Below, one piece after another: positions 43,611 to 51,409 of a stretch of DNA of 64,000 nt. The stretch comes from Candidatus Obscuribacterales bacterium (GTDB taxonomy: Bacteria; Cyanobacteriota; Vampirovibrionia; Obscuribacterales; Obscuribacteraceae), in contig JAIELX010000066.1 in assembly GCA_019752635.1 (NCBI GenBank), forward strand, positions 1 to 64,000. Direction: 5' to 3'. Position 1 is the stretch's first letter. Each line of letters opens with the position of its first letter. The position numbers and the translations under genes are program-made. The notes under the pieces were generated by a model, which was not told where the DNA came from, searched no databases, and worked only from the letters and a program-made list of their open reading frames with translations.

Positions 43611-43919
43611 ATGAGTCAGTTTCAATACAACGTAGATCCAACCAGGATTTACGAAGGTCCGGACTTTGAAGAGTACTGCATAAGCGAAGGCAAGTATCTG
43701 CCTGCCAATCGCGACAGGACTCCATGCATAACGTGTCCATTGTTCAACTTATGCCAACCGGGATTCGAAGAACAGGTGCGTCGATTGCAGCAAGGCGAGA
43801 ATCCTAGTTTGACAATCGGGTGCGCTTTCGAAGGTGACACGTTGGCGCCGGAAAATCTGCTGAAAGACCTCACGGACGAACAACGAGATTTTGTTATCTC
43901 GAAAATACCCAACTTCTGA
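43611..43919 (+). CDS. Small protein with a CxxCx5C motif
   Basis: 102 residues from ATG 43611, directly after a very strong SD (GGGGAGGAGAG, 43598-43608). An in-frame upstream start at 43593 lies inside the hairpin. The centre holds TPCITCPLFNLCQPGFEEQV and a further Cys in LTIGCAFEGD, four cysteines that could bind zinc or an iron-sulfur cluster. The rest is acidic and helical (LLKDLTDEQRDFVISKIP). No membrane segment is present. The strong SD suggests high expression. It is probably co-transcribed with the 53-aa gene 84 nt downstream. No family is recognised. Confidence 0.8.
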   Translation: MSQFQYNVDPTRIYEGPDFEEYCISEGKYLPANRDRTPCITCPLFNLCQPGFEEQVRRLQQGENPSLTIGCAFEGDTLAPENLLKDLTDEQRDFVISKIPNF

Positions 43920-44003
43920 CCAGGGCTACAGAAGCTGGTTTGCAGGGTACAAAAAAATCACTCAACACAACAAAACTACGATGCGATTTTGGGGAGAAAG
44001 ACC

Positions 44004-44165
44004 ATGAACACTGAAACGAACTACAACGAACAAGCATTGGTTGGCAAACAACAATTGGCAGTTAAAATGCAGCTTGCTGCCCAACGAGAAAACGCAATTG
44101 TTGCCAAGCAACAATTGATGGTGAAAGCGGGATTGGCAGCGCGTAGAAATTCGGCGCAAAGCTAG
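44004..44165 (+). CDS. 53-residue protein made of two 20-residue tandem repeats
   Basis: ATG 44004 to TAG 44163-44165, 53 codons, with SD GGGGAGAAAG (43991-44000) 3 nt before the start. Residues 11-30 and 31-50 are tandem repeats, 12 of 20 identical (ALVGKQQLAVKMQLAAQREN and AIVAKQQLMVKAGLAARRNS). The codons differ mostly at silent positions, which points to selection on the protein. The units would form basic amphipathic helices. It follows the CxxC protein gene and is closed by a strong hairpin. Its small size means automated annotation may miss it. Function unknown. Confidence 0.8.
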   Translation: MNTETNYNEQALVGKQQLAVKMQLAAQRENAIVAKQQLMVKAGLAARRNSAQS

Positions 44166-44192
44166 ATGATTTTGGCGGTTTCCTCAGTGGTG

Positions 44193-44222
44193 CGACCGGG
44201 CTCTTGCAAAAGAGCCCGGTCG
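44193..44222 (+). terminator. Strong hairpin between the small genes and lysS
   Basis: CGACCGGGCTCTT (44193-44205) pairs perfectly with AAGAGCCCGGTCG (44210-44222) around a GCAA tetraloop of the stable GNRA type. No U-run follows, so termination is not certain. It may instead protect the upstream RNA end or attenuate lysS. A second small stem, GCACCG-TTAG-CGGTGC (44267-44282), lies just before the lysS SD. Confidence 0.6.
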
Positions 44223-44298
44223 ATAACCGGACACGGAAAACGCAAGGGCGCTACTGGAGAGTCACGGCACCGTTAGCGGTGCTAGAGGGGAAGAAGTC

Positions 44299-45819
44299 AT
44301 GTCCAGGGAACAAAACAGTCTGCATTCGGAAAGATTGCGCAAATTGCGGCAGCTCAAGGCTGAAGGTTTGAATCCCTACGCGCATCAGTTCTTGCGCACC
44401 CATATGATTTGCGAGGCAAAAGATACCGCCGCGCAACTCGAGCGAGGACAGCAAGCTGTGCGCATCTGCGGGCGCATCTTCGGACAGAGATTCTCCTGGA
44501 AGTTTGTTGATCTTGCGGATCAATCCGGTAACATTCAATGCATTTTTGATTCGAGCATCCTGGCTGTCGACGCGCTCAAACGACTGAAACTATTAGATCG
44601 CGGCGATATCATCGGTGTAGTCGGCAAACTCGGACGAAGCAAAAGCGGCGAGTTATCGCTGTATGTGACCGAGTACGAGATACTGTCGAAATCATTGCAG
44701 CCTTTACCCGATTCCTGGGCCGAAACTGTTAGCCCTGATCGTCGTTATCGTCAGCGCTATCTGGATTTCATGCTCGATCCGTCGTCGAAAGAAACTATCA
44801 AAAAACGCTCGCAGCTGGTGCGCGAGTTGCGCAACTTCCTGGATAACAAAGAGTTTATTGAGGTAGAAACACCAGTTTTACATAGCGATGCTAGCGGCGC
44901 TGAGGCTCGCCCGTTCGTCACGCATCATAATGCTCTCGGCGCCGATTGTTATCTGCGAATTGCGACCGAGATGCACCTCAAAAGAATGATTATCGGCGGA
45001 TTTGAGAAAGTTTACGAGATTGGCCGCATTTTTCGAAATGAAGGTTTGAGCACCAGGCATAATCCCGAGTTCACAATGATGGAACTCTATGAGGCCTACG
45101 GTGACTACAATCAGATGATGGACCTCACCGAGAAACTGCTGAAACATGTCGTCCTGAAAGTCTGCGGCACACTCAAAGTGGAGTACCAGGGCGTTGAGTT
45201 AGACTTCTCAGGAGATTGGAAACGCATCACTATGTTTGATGCCATAAAGGAATACTGTGGCGTCACTGTATCGAGCGAAACCTCATTTGATGAAGCTGCA
45301 ATTCTGGCGGCAAAACTGGATGTCGCCTTAGCTGGCGACGAGAGTTTCGCCGGGGAGATTATCTACCGCATCTTTGCCAAACGAGTTGAGCCGCTCCTAG
45401 TTCAACCGACCTTCGTGACTGATTATCCTGAGGAAGTCTCTTGGGTGCAGCAGAAGCATCGACAGAAGAGAGGTCTGTGCGAGAGGTTCGAGCTATTCAT
45501 TATCGGCATGGAGTACGTTAATGGATGCAGTGAACTAAACGATCCGCTCGAGCAACGCAGACGTTTTGAAATTCAAGCAGACAAGCATTCTGCCGGCGAC
45601 GAAGAGATGCGCCCCGTTGATGTTGAATTCTTACAATCAATGGAGTATGGAATGCCTCCCACCATGGGCATCGGCCTCGGAATCGATCGTCTTGCAATGT
45701 TGTTGACGAATTCGCCTTGCATTCGAGATGTTATTGCGTTTCCTTTGATGAAGAAACTTCCGGCGGAGCTTGAATACATAGAGCCGTCATACAATTGGAC
45801 GGAAAGAGAAGCGATTTAG
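44299..45819 (+). CDS. lysS: Lysyl-tRNA synthetase, class II
   Basis: 506 residues. Charges tRNA-Lys. The N-terminal OB-fold anticodon domain (VRICGRIFGQRFSWKFVDLAD, LYVTEYEIL) is followed by the class II core: motif 1 RSQLVRELRNFLDNKEFIEVETPVL, motif 2 FRNEGLSTRHNPEFTMMELYEAY and motif 3 GIGLGIDRLAM. The start ATG 44299 follows AGAGGGG (44284-44290). It is preceded by hairpins but no T-box-like sequence. Confidence 0.97.
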   Translation: MSREQNSLHSERLRKLRQLKAEGLNPYAHQFLRTHMICEAKDTAAQLERGQQAVRICGRIFGQRFSWKFVDLADQSGNIQCIFDSSILAVDALKRLKLLDRGDIIGVVGKLGRSKSGELSLYVTEYEILSKSLQPLPDSWAETVSPDRRYRQRYLDFMLDPSSKETIKKRSQLVRELRNFLDNKEFIEVETPVLHSDASGAEARPFVTHHNALGADCYLRIATEMHLKRMIIGGFEKVYEIGRIFRNEGLSTRHNPEFTMMELYEAYGDYNQMMDLTEKLLKHVVLKVCGTLKVEYQGVELDFSGDWKRITMFDAIKEYCGVTVSSETSFDEAAILAAKLDVALAGDESFAGEIIYRIFAKRVEPLLVQPTFVTDYPEEVSWVQQKHRQKRGLCERFELFIIGMEYVNGCSELNDPLEQRRRFEIQADKHSAGDEEMRPVDVEFLQSMEYGMPPTMGIGLGIDRLAMLLTNSPCIRDVIAFPLMKKLPAELEYIEPSYNWTEREAI

Positions 45820-46006
45820 ACCCGGCTCGGCTGGTCGACTGCGCTGCGACCTTCTATCGGCACGATAGAGCGACCGAGGTAGATTGCGTCCGCTGTCGCC
45901 ATGACCGCACGAACAGACTCTATTCGGCTTCACAGTTACGGCCGCGTCGGCAATCGCCCTGTGCGCCGCGTGATATGATCACGCGCGATTACCGAGTGGG
46001 TTTGCC

Positions 46007-46969
46007 ATGACAGAAATAACTCTTAACCTCCAGTATCCGATTGCTCCCGAGTATGCCGCGGCGCATGCAGGGCTGTGCGTTGAAGGAGCTAAGCAGGTTG
46101 ATGATATCGACCTGGACTTCTCGCCGGAAAGTTTGGAGTATCTCGACCAAATCGTGTCCAGTTGGCGAGAAGAAGAGAATCCCGACCTCGACCAGATTGC
46201 ATCCGTTCTATTTACGTTTGGCTGCTATGTCGGCGAGGTCTTTGTGCGCAACGCAGGCGCGAAATGGGTTGTCGGTTCGGAAGGCGAGGGAGGCATGTTT
46301 CCGATCCACTTGACTCTGGAAAATGGAACCGTTTGCCGCCCGATTGACAAGGTGTTCCGGATGCTTGACGATGGAACGGACGGGAACATCAGCTATTTCT
46401 ATGAGCTGTATACCGGATGCGATTCGTCCGAAGAGAAAGAGCTCGTACCGATTTTGCGCACCCTGGACAAAGATGATTATTTCTCGAAGTCTGCGGTCAA
46501 CATAAAAATCGCTGATGATCTCGGCGTTTTCGCTTGCCGCAAAATCATTACTCCCGACGGCAATGTCGGCATCGATTACGTAATGAAGGACCAGGTCAAT
46601 GAGGACGAAGTTACTGAGGACCAGTTGATCGATTACTGCTACGAAAACTTCTTCGCGGGCAACATCGAAGTTACCGGCTATGAACAAGATGGCGACCAGA
46701 TGATGGAGTTTACGCATGAAGAAGGTCTCGTCAGCGCCATGATCGGGCATCCGGAAACATATGAAAAGTTCTCTGAAATGCTTGGGACCCGCGATATCTT
46801 AATTCTAGTCGTCAGCCCCGACTCGCTGCTGGCGACGCGAAAGGGCAGCTCATTCGAGGCTGGCTTGCACAAGATGGCCTCCGACCTTCAAACCGAAGGC
46901 GGCGCCATTTATCTGGTTCCCGGCGTGTATCACTGGAACGAGGGCAAGTTAGCCCGAGCTGTGATGTAA
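46007..46969 (+). CDS. DUF3806-like protein
   Basis: 320 residues, acidic, without signal or membrane helix. Residues about 35-105 fit the DUF3806 pattern (DFSPESLEYLDQIVSSWREE, FTFGCYVGEVFVRNAGAKWVV). The second half (DDYFSKSAVNIKIADDLG, MMEFTHEEGLVSAMI, ILILVVSPDSLLATRKGSS) is a separate domain I do not recognise. ATG 46007 is preceded by GTGGG. A 187-nt space with a small stem (CTATCG-GCA-CGATAG) separates it from lysS. Function unknown. Confidence 0.72.
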   Translation: MTEITLNLQYPIAPEYAAAHAGLCVEGAKQVDDIDLDFSPESLEYLDQIVSSWREEENPDLDQIASVLFTFGCYVGEVFVRNAGAKWVVGSEGEGGMFPIHLTLENGTVCRPIDKVFRMLDDGTDGNISYFYELYTGCDSSEEKELVPILRTLDKDDYFSKSAVNIKIADDLGVFACRKIITPDGNVGIDYVMKDQVNEDEVTEDQLIDYCYENFFAGNIEVTGYEQDGDQMMEFTHEEGLVSAMIGHPETYEKFSEMLGTRDILILVVSPDSLLATRKGSSFEAGLHKMASDLQTEGGAIYLVPGVYHWNEGKLARAVM

Positions 46970-47008
46970 TGGTTGGATAATCCAACCATAGTCGCTTGAG
47001 TGAGGCAC

Positions 47009-48571
47009 GTGGATCAGGGGACGCTTATAGCTCTGTTGGCTTTTGAGGGCGGCTTGCTTTGGCTTGGCGCTCTTGCCGCGACCAAAGTGAAGAAGCGGAA
47101 GAAGGGCAGGGCGAAGACCGGTGTCAGTAGGCAAGAACAGGTAGTCGACGGCATCAATGGAGCGCGTGCGCGGCAGCTTGTACGCGATTTTTTCTACAAG
47201 CGTCCCTCTCGTCTGGTGCTGGGAATGCATGTGCCATTAAGTCTTCGACGCAGGTGGTGGCATGTAACCAGCGATAGCAGAGGCGTATTGCACGCTAAGC
47301 TCGACTTGCCGGATTGTGGTGCCTCGATGGATGTCCTTGTGTCGGTGGAAGGCATGGCCGGGCGTTCCACCGGGGTCATAGTGCGATTTGTGTGGAATCT
47401 GGAAGGTGGTGTCACCGCTCTGGAGCCGATGAAAGAGATCGCCCGCTTCACGTCAAAATGCTTGCTTGAGCATCTGAATCTAAAAGTGCAGCAGCTGAAA
47501 CCGCCAGCGCCACCGCCGCTGAGCGACAGCGATCGCCGCCGAACTGCCACTATGCCTTCCTACGGTTCCGCAACGTCGCGAGACTGGCCGTCGCCGCAGG
47601 CGTACAACGAGGCCGTGCAGACGCCCCGCATCTGTTTCTCCGACAGCGATCTGGCAAACTGCCAACCCGAACTTACCAACCTCGGGATACCGCGCGTTGT
47701 GAGTGGCGGCTTTGCTAATGTCTACCGGTTGCGCAGCGACGAGCATCAGATCGATATGGCTGTGCGATGCTTCGTTGCGCCTGTCAAAGATCAGCAGGAG
47801 CGGTATCGAGCAATTAGCTCGTTTCTTCTCGGGTCTGATTTGCGTTGCACGGTTTCATTTGAGTATCTGGAGGAAGGCATCGCAGTCGGCGGGCAGTGGT
47901 TCCCGGTTCTGAAAATGGATTGGGTTGACGGATTGCCGCTGAATACATTCGTTGATCAGAATCTCTTGAACCGCACGCGACTGGCGGACCTTCGCTACAA
48001 GTTTCAGGCGATGATGGATTCAATGCGAGCGTGGGGAATCGCGCACGGTGATTTGCAGCATGGCAACATAATGGTTTGCGACGGGGAGTTGTTTCTTGTG
48101 GACTACGATGCAATGTTCGTGCCAGCCTTAGCCGGTTACGCCAGTAATGAACTGGGGCATTCGAACTATCAACATCCATTACGGACGGGATCAGACTTCG
48201 GACCATGGCTGGACAATTTCTCCGCGTGGATAATTGACACGGCCTTGTTGTGCCTGCTTCACGATCCTTCTTTGTGGAATACGTTTAATGGTGATGAGTC
48301 ATTGTTGTTCAGGCAGACTGATTTCGCTAATCCTGAGAAGTCACAATTGTTGAGTGTGTTGCAGGATCATGAAGTTGACGCGATCCGAGAACGTGGTGCG
48401 ATGCTCAAGCAGTATCTTGCAGTGAGACCTCAGTTGGTTCCGCCATTTGGGTTTGTTGAAAACGCTCAGACTGAGCTTGTCGGCCGGACTCCCGTGCCCA
48501 AAGTTCTTCCCGAGTCACCAGCCCGGTCGGGAAGCCCGTTGCCCGACTGGATGGTGGACGATGGCGCGTAG
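47009..48571 (+). CDS. Membrane-anchored protein kinase-like protein
   Basis: About 520 residues. An N-terminal hydrophobic segment (TLIALLAFEGGLLWLGALAAT) and basic stop (KVKKRKKGRAK) anchor it. A beta-rich domain (about 45-165) follows, then a Pro-rich linker and a kinase-like domain. It has the glycine loop VVSGGFANVYRL, the catalytic loop HGDLQHGN (Asp and Asn present) and VDYDAM in place of DFG. The usual VAIK lysine is Arg (MAVRCF), so activity is unsure. The start is GTG 47009, with GTG 47000 also possible. It resembles the RIO/ABC1/LPS-kinase-like fold rather than classic Hanks kinases. Confidence 0.72.
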   Translation: MDQGTLIALLAFEGGLLWLGALAATKVKKRKKGRAKTGVSRQEQVVDGINGARARQLVRDFFYKRPSRLVLGMHVPLSLRRRWWHVTSDSRGVLHAKLDLPDCGASMDVLVSVEGMAGRSTGVIVRFVWNLEGGVTALEPMKEIARFTSKCLLEHLNLKVQQLKPPAPPPLSDSDRRRTATMPSYGSATSRDWPSPQAYNEAVQTPRICFSDSDLANCQPELTNLGIPRVVSGGFANVYRLRSDEHQIDMAVRCFVAPVKDQQERYRAISSFLLGSDLRCTVSFEYLEEGIAVGGQWFPVLKMDWVDGLPLNTFVDQNLLNRTRLADLRYKFQAMMDSMRAWGIAHGDLQHGNIMVCDGELFLVDYDAMFVPALAGYASNELGHSNYQHPLRTGSDFGPWLDNFSAWIIDTALLCLLHDPSLWNTFNGDESLLFRQTDFANPEKSQLLSVLQDHEVDAIRERGAMLKQYLAVRPQLVPPFGFVENAQTELVGRTPVPKVLPESPARSGSPLPDWMVDDGA

Positions 48572-48730
48572 AGAATACGGCAGCGGTGTTAAGTGATCGA
48601 AAATTGATGGTAAGAAGCTTTCATGTCGACCGGGAATGAGCAAGGGTAGTCTCCCTAAATCCGCTTCTGTAAGGGGGCTTCCGCTTTCGTAAGTTTCTGC
48701 GGCGATCCGGGACAACGCACGGTTCATGTG

Positions 48731-48736
48731 TATAAT
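48731..48736 (+). promoter_or_regulatory. Likely -10 box of the TPR-kptA unit
   Basis: A perfect TATAAT at 48731-48736 preceded directly by TGTG, with no good -35. A start near 48743 would give a 22-nt leader before ATG 48765. Confidence 0.45.
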
Positions 48737-48764
48737 GACCGCAGTGTTGCTTCCGGAGGTGTTC

Positions 48765-49697
48765 ATGAGTACGCCGCAGAATGAATACCTGAGAATCGGT
48801 CTACTGGCAATGTTGATTGCCGTAATCGCTGGAATTGCGGTGTCTCCTTCCTTTCGACCGGAAGCGCGAGTTGCTCCGGAAAACAGACCCGGTCATCTTG
48901 CTCCCGTCGTCGAGCCGCTGAAGAGCGGCGAAAGTGCCGCTGTGCAGTCTGCGGATCAAGTCTCCGGTGACTGGGATTACATTGATGGTGTAAAGCACGC
49001 TACCGCAGGTCGATACAAGGAAGCTGTCGACTGCTTCACTCGTGCAGTCAACACTAATAAGCGGAATTCTTACGCGCGTCATAAGCGCGGGCTCGCTTAC
49101 CAATCGCTAAAAGATTACAAATCGGCGCTGGAAGACTTCGGACAAGCTATCGCGCTCAATCCCCTCAACAAAGACTTCTATGACAGCCGAATTGAAGTGT
49201 ACCGTGAGCTGAAAGAGTTTGATAAGGCATTGGCCGATGATGCCCGGATCACCAAGAACCTCGGCGATCGTTGCGACGTGCGACAGAGCATAGCCTTGAC
49301 GCTTTATAAAAGTGGTGCCTACGAGAAGGCCCTAAAAGCACTGGAAGATGCTGCGAAGGTGTTTCCGAAGGATGCATATGCTTGGTACTTGAACGGACTC
49401 TGCCATGAAGGCCTTAGGGAACCGGACAAAGCGATTGCCGACTACACTGCAGCCATCGCTTTGAAAAACGACGACTATGATGCGCACAATAATCGCGGAG
49501 TGTTGTATCTAGCCAAAGAAGATTACAAAAAGGCGCTGGAGGATTTCAATGAAATTGTACGCTCAAGCAAAGCGACAGGCCTGACCTATTACAATCGGAG
49601 CTTGGCTTGTGATGGGCTCGGCAAGAAGGCCTTAGCCGAAGCCGATCGCAAGAAGTACAAAAGCCTCAATTACGATCCGGCGAAAGAGCAGGAGTAA
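48765..49697 (+). CDS. Membrane-anchored TPR protein
   Basis: 310 residues from ATG 48765, 6 nt after GGAGG. A more upstream ATG in frame lies over the -10 box and is rejected. An N-terminal anchor (IGLLAMLIAVIAGIAVSP) is followed by a linker and about six TPR units (KHATAGRYKEAVDCFTRAV, AYWYLNGLCHEGLREPDKA-like text, YDAHNNRGVLYLAKEDYKK). Its stop overlaps the kptA start by one base (TAATG), so the two are coupled. Probably extracytoplasmic. Confidence 0.85.
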   Translation: MSTPQNEYLRIGLLAMLIAVIAGIAVSPSFRPEARVAPENRPGHLAPVVEPLKSGESAAVQSADQVSGDWDYIDGVKHATAGRYKEAVDCFTRAVNTNKRNSYARHKRGLAYQSLKDYKSALEDFGQAIALNPLNKDFYDSRIEVYRELKEFDKALADDARITKNLGDRCDVRQSIALTLYKSGAYEKALKALEDAAKVFPKDAYAWYLNGLCHEGLREPDKAIADYTAAIALKNDDYDAHNNRGVLYLAKEDYKKALEDFNEIVRSSKATGLTYYNRSLACDGLGKKALAEADRKKYKSLNYDPAKEQE

Positions 49698-50245
49698 TGT
49701 CAGCGCCATACGAGCGTATAAGCAAATTCTTGAGTCTGGTTTTGCGACATAAACCGGAACAGATTGGAATTGTGCTCGACGAATCCGGTTGGGTTGATGT
49801 CGACACACTCGTTGCTGCATGCGGGAAACACAAGTTTCAGATCTCTGTGGAAGAATTGGAGCATGTGGTAAGGACGAGTGAGAAAAAAAGATTCGCATTC
49901 AGCCAGGACAAGAAGAAAATTCGCGCCAATCAAGGCCACTCAGTCGATGTAGAACTTGGATATCAGCCGGTGGAGCCGCCGGAGATTCTCTATCACGGGA
50001 CAGCAGTCAAATCACTGGAGTCGATAAGGGCAACGGGGTTGGAGCGGCGTGCTCGGACTCATGTTCATCTTTCGACCGATATTGTCACAGCCTCGAAAGT
50101 CGGCGTACGCCATGGACAACTGGTATTGTTGGAAGTTCTATCGAAGAAAATGTTCGATGAGGGTTTTCTTTTCTACTTGTCGGATAACGGAGTTTGGCTC
50201 ACGGAGCGTGTTCCTGTCGCCTATATCCGCTTTTCGTCAAATTGA
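49697..50245 (+). CDS. kptA: RNA 2'-phosphotransferase (Tpt1/KptA)
   Basis: 182 residues. Removes an internal RNA 2'-phosphate using NAD, forming ADP-ribose 1'',2''-cyclic phosphate. The N-terminal winged-helix part has SKFLSLVLRHKPEQIGIVLDESGWVDVD with the conserved Arg-His. The C-terminal ADP-ribosyltransferase fold has LYHGTAVKSLESIRATGL, RRARTHVHLS, and FYLSDNGVWLTERVPVAYI. All family hallmarks are present. In bacteria its substrate is unknown, because bacterial tRNA splicing does not leave a 2'-phosphate. Translation is coupled to the TPR gene (AGGAG TAATG). Confidence 0.94.
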   Translation: MSAPYERISKFLSLVLRHKPEQIGIVLDESGWVDVDTLVAACGKHKFQISVEELEHVVRTSEKKRFAFSQDKKKIRANQGHSVDVELGYQPVEPPEILYHGTAVKSLESIRATGLERRARTHVHLSTDIVTASKVGVRHGQLVLLEVLSKKMFDEGFLFYLSDNGVWLTERVPVAYIRFSSN

Positions 50246-50365
50246 TATCGAGCGGAGAGAGGGTGTTGTCGCTCGGTCCAGCGAGAAGTCATGGGTTTCG
50301 TCCTCTGCGGGGGCCGGGAGCGCCCGCCTCCAGCGGCACCGGTGCGCGACTTGTATTGCGGTTGT

Positions 50366-51235
50366 TCAAAACGGCGGTGGTGGACCGGCTTCACCGTACT
50401 GTTGTAGTTCAATGAGTAGATTCCTGAGGCTGTACTTAGGTTCATAGCCAAGCCACTTGCGCGTTTCGCCGATATCCAGAATCTTCGGCTTAACTGCTGG
50501 ATCCAGACCATGTGATACCACAAGATCGTAATACTGCCCATAGTGCTTGCGAAATGTGCTACCCGCTCCCTCTAAATCCCACTTATGAATCTCATCGATT
50601 CCATAGTCGTAAGCGCCATCGACAGTAAGGAAGAGCGGTTCCGGCAAGGGCATCTCGGTTTGCAACAAAGTCAGCGATTTCATCACCGCGTCGGCCACAT
50701 CATCGATATGCACTGCTCCAGGCCAGAACCACTTCGCCCATTCGATAAAACTGTTGTATACCGATCGATTCCAAGGTGGAATGAACGCACGCGGTCTCAA
50801 GGTTACGAACTTGGACTGGTGCCTGCTTGCATAAGTTCTGGCGATCTCTTCCGATAGGACCTTCGTGTGTCCATAGACCCCGAATCGATCATCGATGCTC
50901 GTGCTCGAAATGAAGACGAATTTGTCTATACCATTCTCGACACTAGTTTGGAACACATTGAAAGTGCCGCTAACGTTCAAATCCCAAAAATCGTATACGT
51001 CACGCTCTTTGCGGAATTCGTGAATGCCGTGCCATGCTGCAATATGAACAACAGCGTCGAAGCCTTTTAAAGCCGATCTCAGCAAGTCACGATCCGTGAT
51101 CGATACATTTATGAATTCGGTGTCATCATTCGGCTTGCGAACGTCCAGTACTACCGGGTGTCCACCGGTGGCTCGAATTCTCGGAGCCACTGTCCGGCCC
51201 AAGTCTCCTGCTCCACCGGTAAGCGCAATTCTCAT
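50366..51235 (-). CDS. NAD-dependent epimerase/dehydratase (extended SDR)
   Basis: 289 residues from ATG 51235. The nucleotide-binding motif TGGAGDLGR is at residues 6-14, the catalytic block is VFISSTSIDDRFGVYGHTKVLSEE (Ser and YxxxK), and LRPRAFIPPW is the substrate side. It fits nucleotide-sugar epimerases and dehydratases or similar reductases. No sugar pathway genes are adjacent. It ends convergent with kptA, with 120 nt between. Confidence 0.9.
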   Translation of the reverse strand: MRIALTGGAGDLGRTVAPRIRATGGHPVVLDVRKPNDDTEFINVSITDRDLLRSALKGFDAVVHIAAWHGIHEFRKERDVYDFWDLNVSGTFNVFQTSVENGIDKFVFISSTSIDDRFGVYGHTKVLSEEIARTYASRHQSKFVTLRPRAFIPPWNRSVYNSFIEWAKWFWPGAVHIDDVADAVMKSLTLLQTEMPLPEPLFLTVDGAYDYGIDEIHKWDLEGAGSTFRKHYGQYYDLVVSHGLDPAVKPKILDIGETRKWLGYEPKYSLRNLLIELQQYGEAGPPPPF

Positions 51236-51409
51236 TCAATGAAGCTCCGTCTTGTTGCCACATGCTTTTCGCCAGCCGACAGCAAGTGTACCGCAGCCGC
51301 CCGGCGTATTAGTACAACTTAAAGCATGAAGGGCGGGCACAGTGGGATGTTCACGAAAGACCGGATTCGTCATTGATGAATAATGTGAGAGTGGGTATTG
51401 GCGGTGTTT

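Noticed and set aside
44166..44298. Possible T-box riboswitch before lysS
   Set aside because: The stems are present, but no T-box consensus sequence or antiterminator bulge is seen, and such elements are not expected for class II LysRS here.
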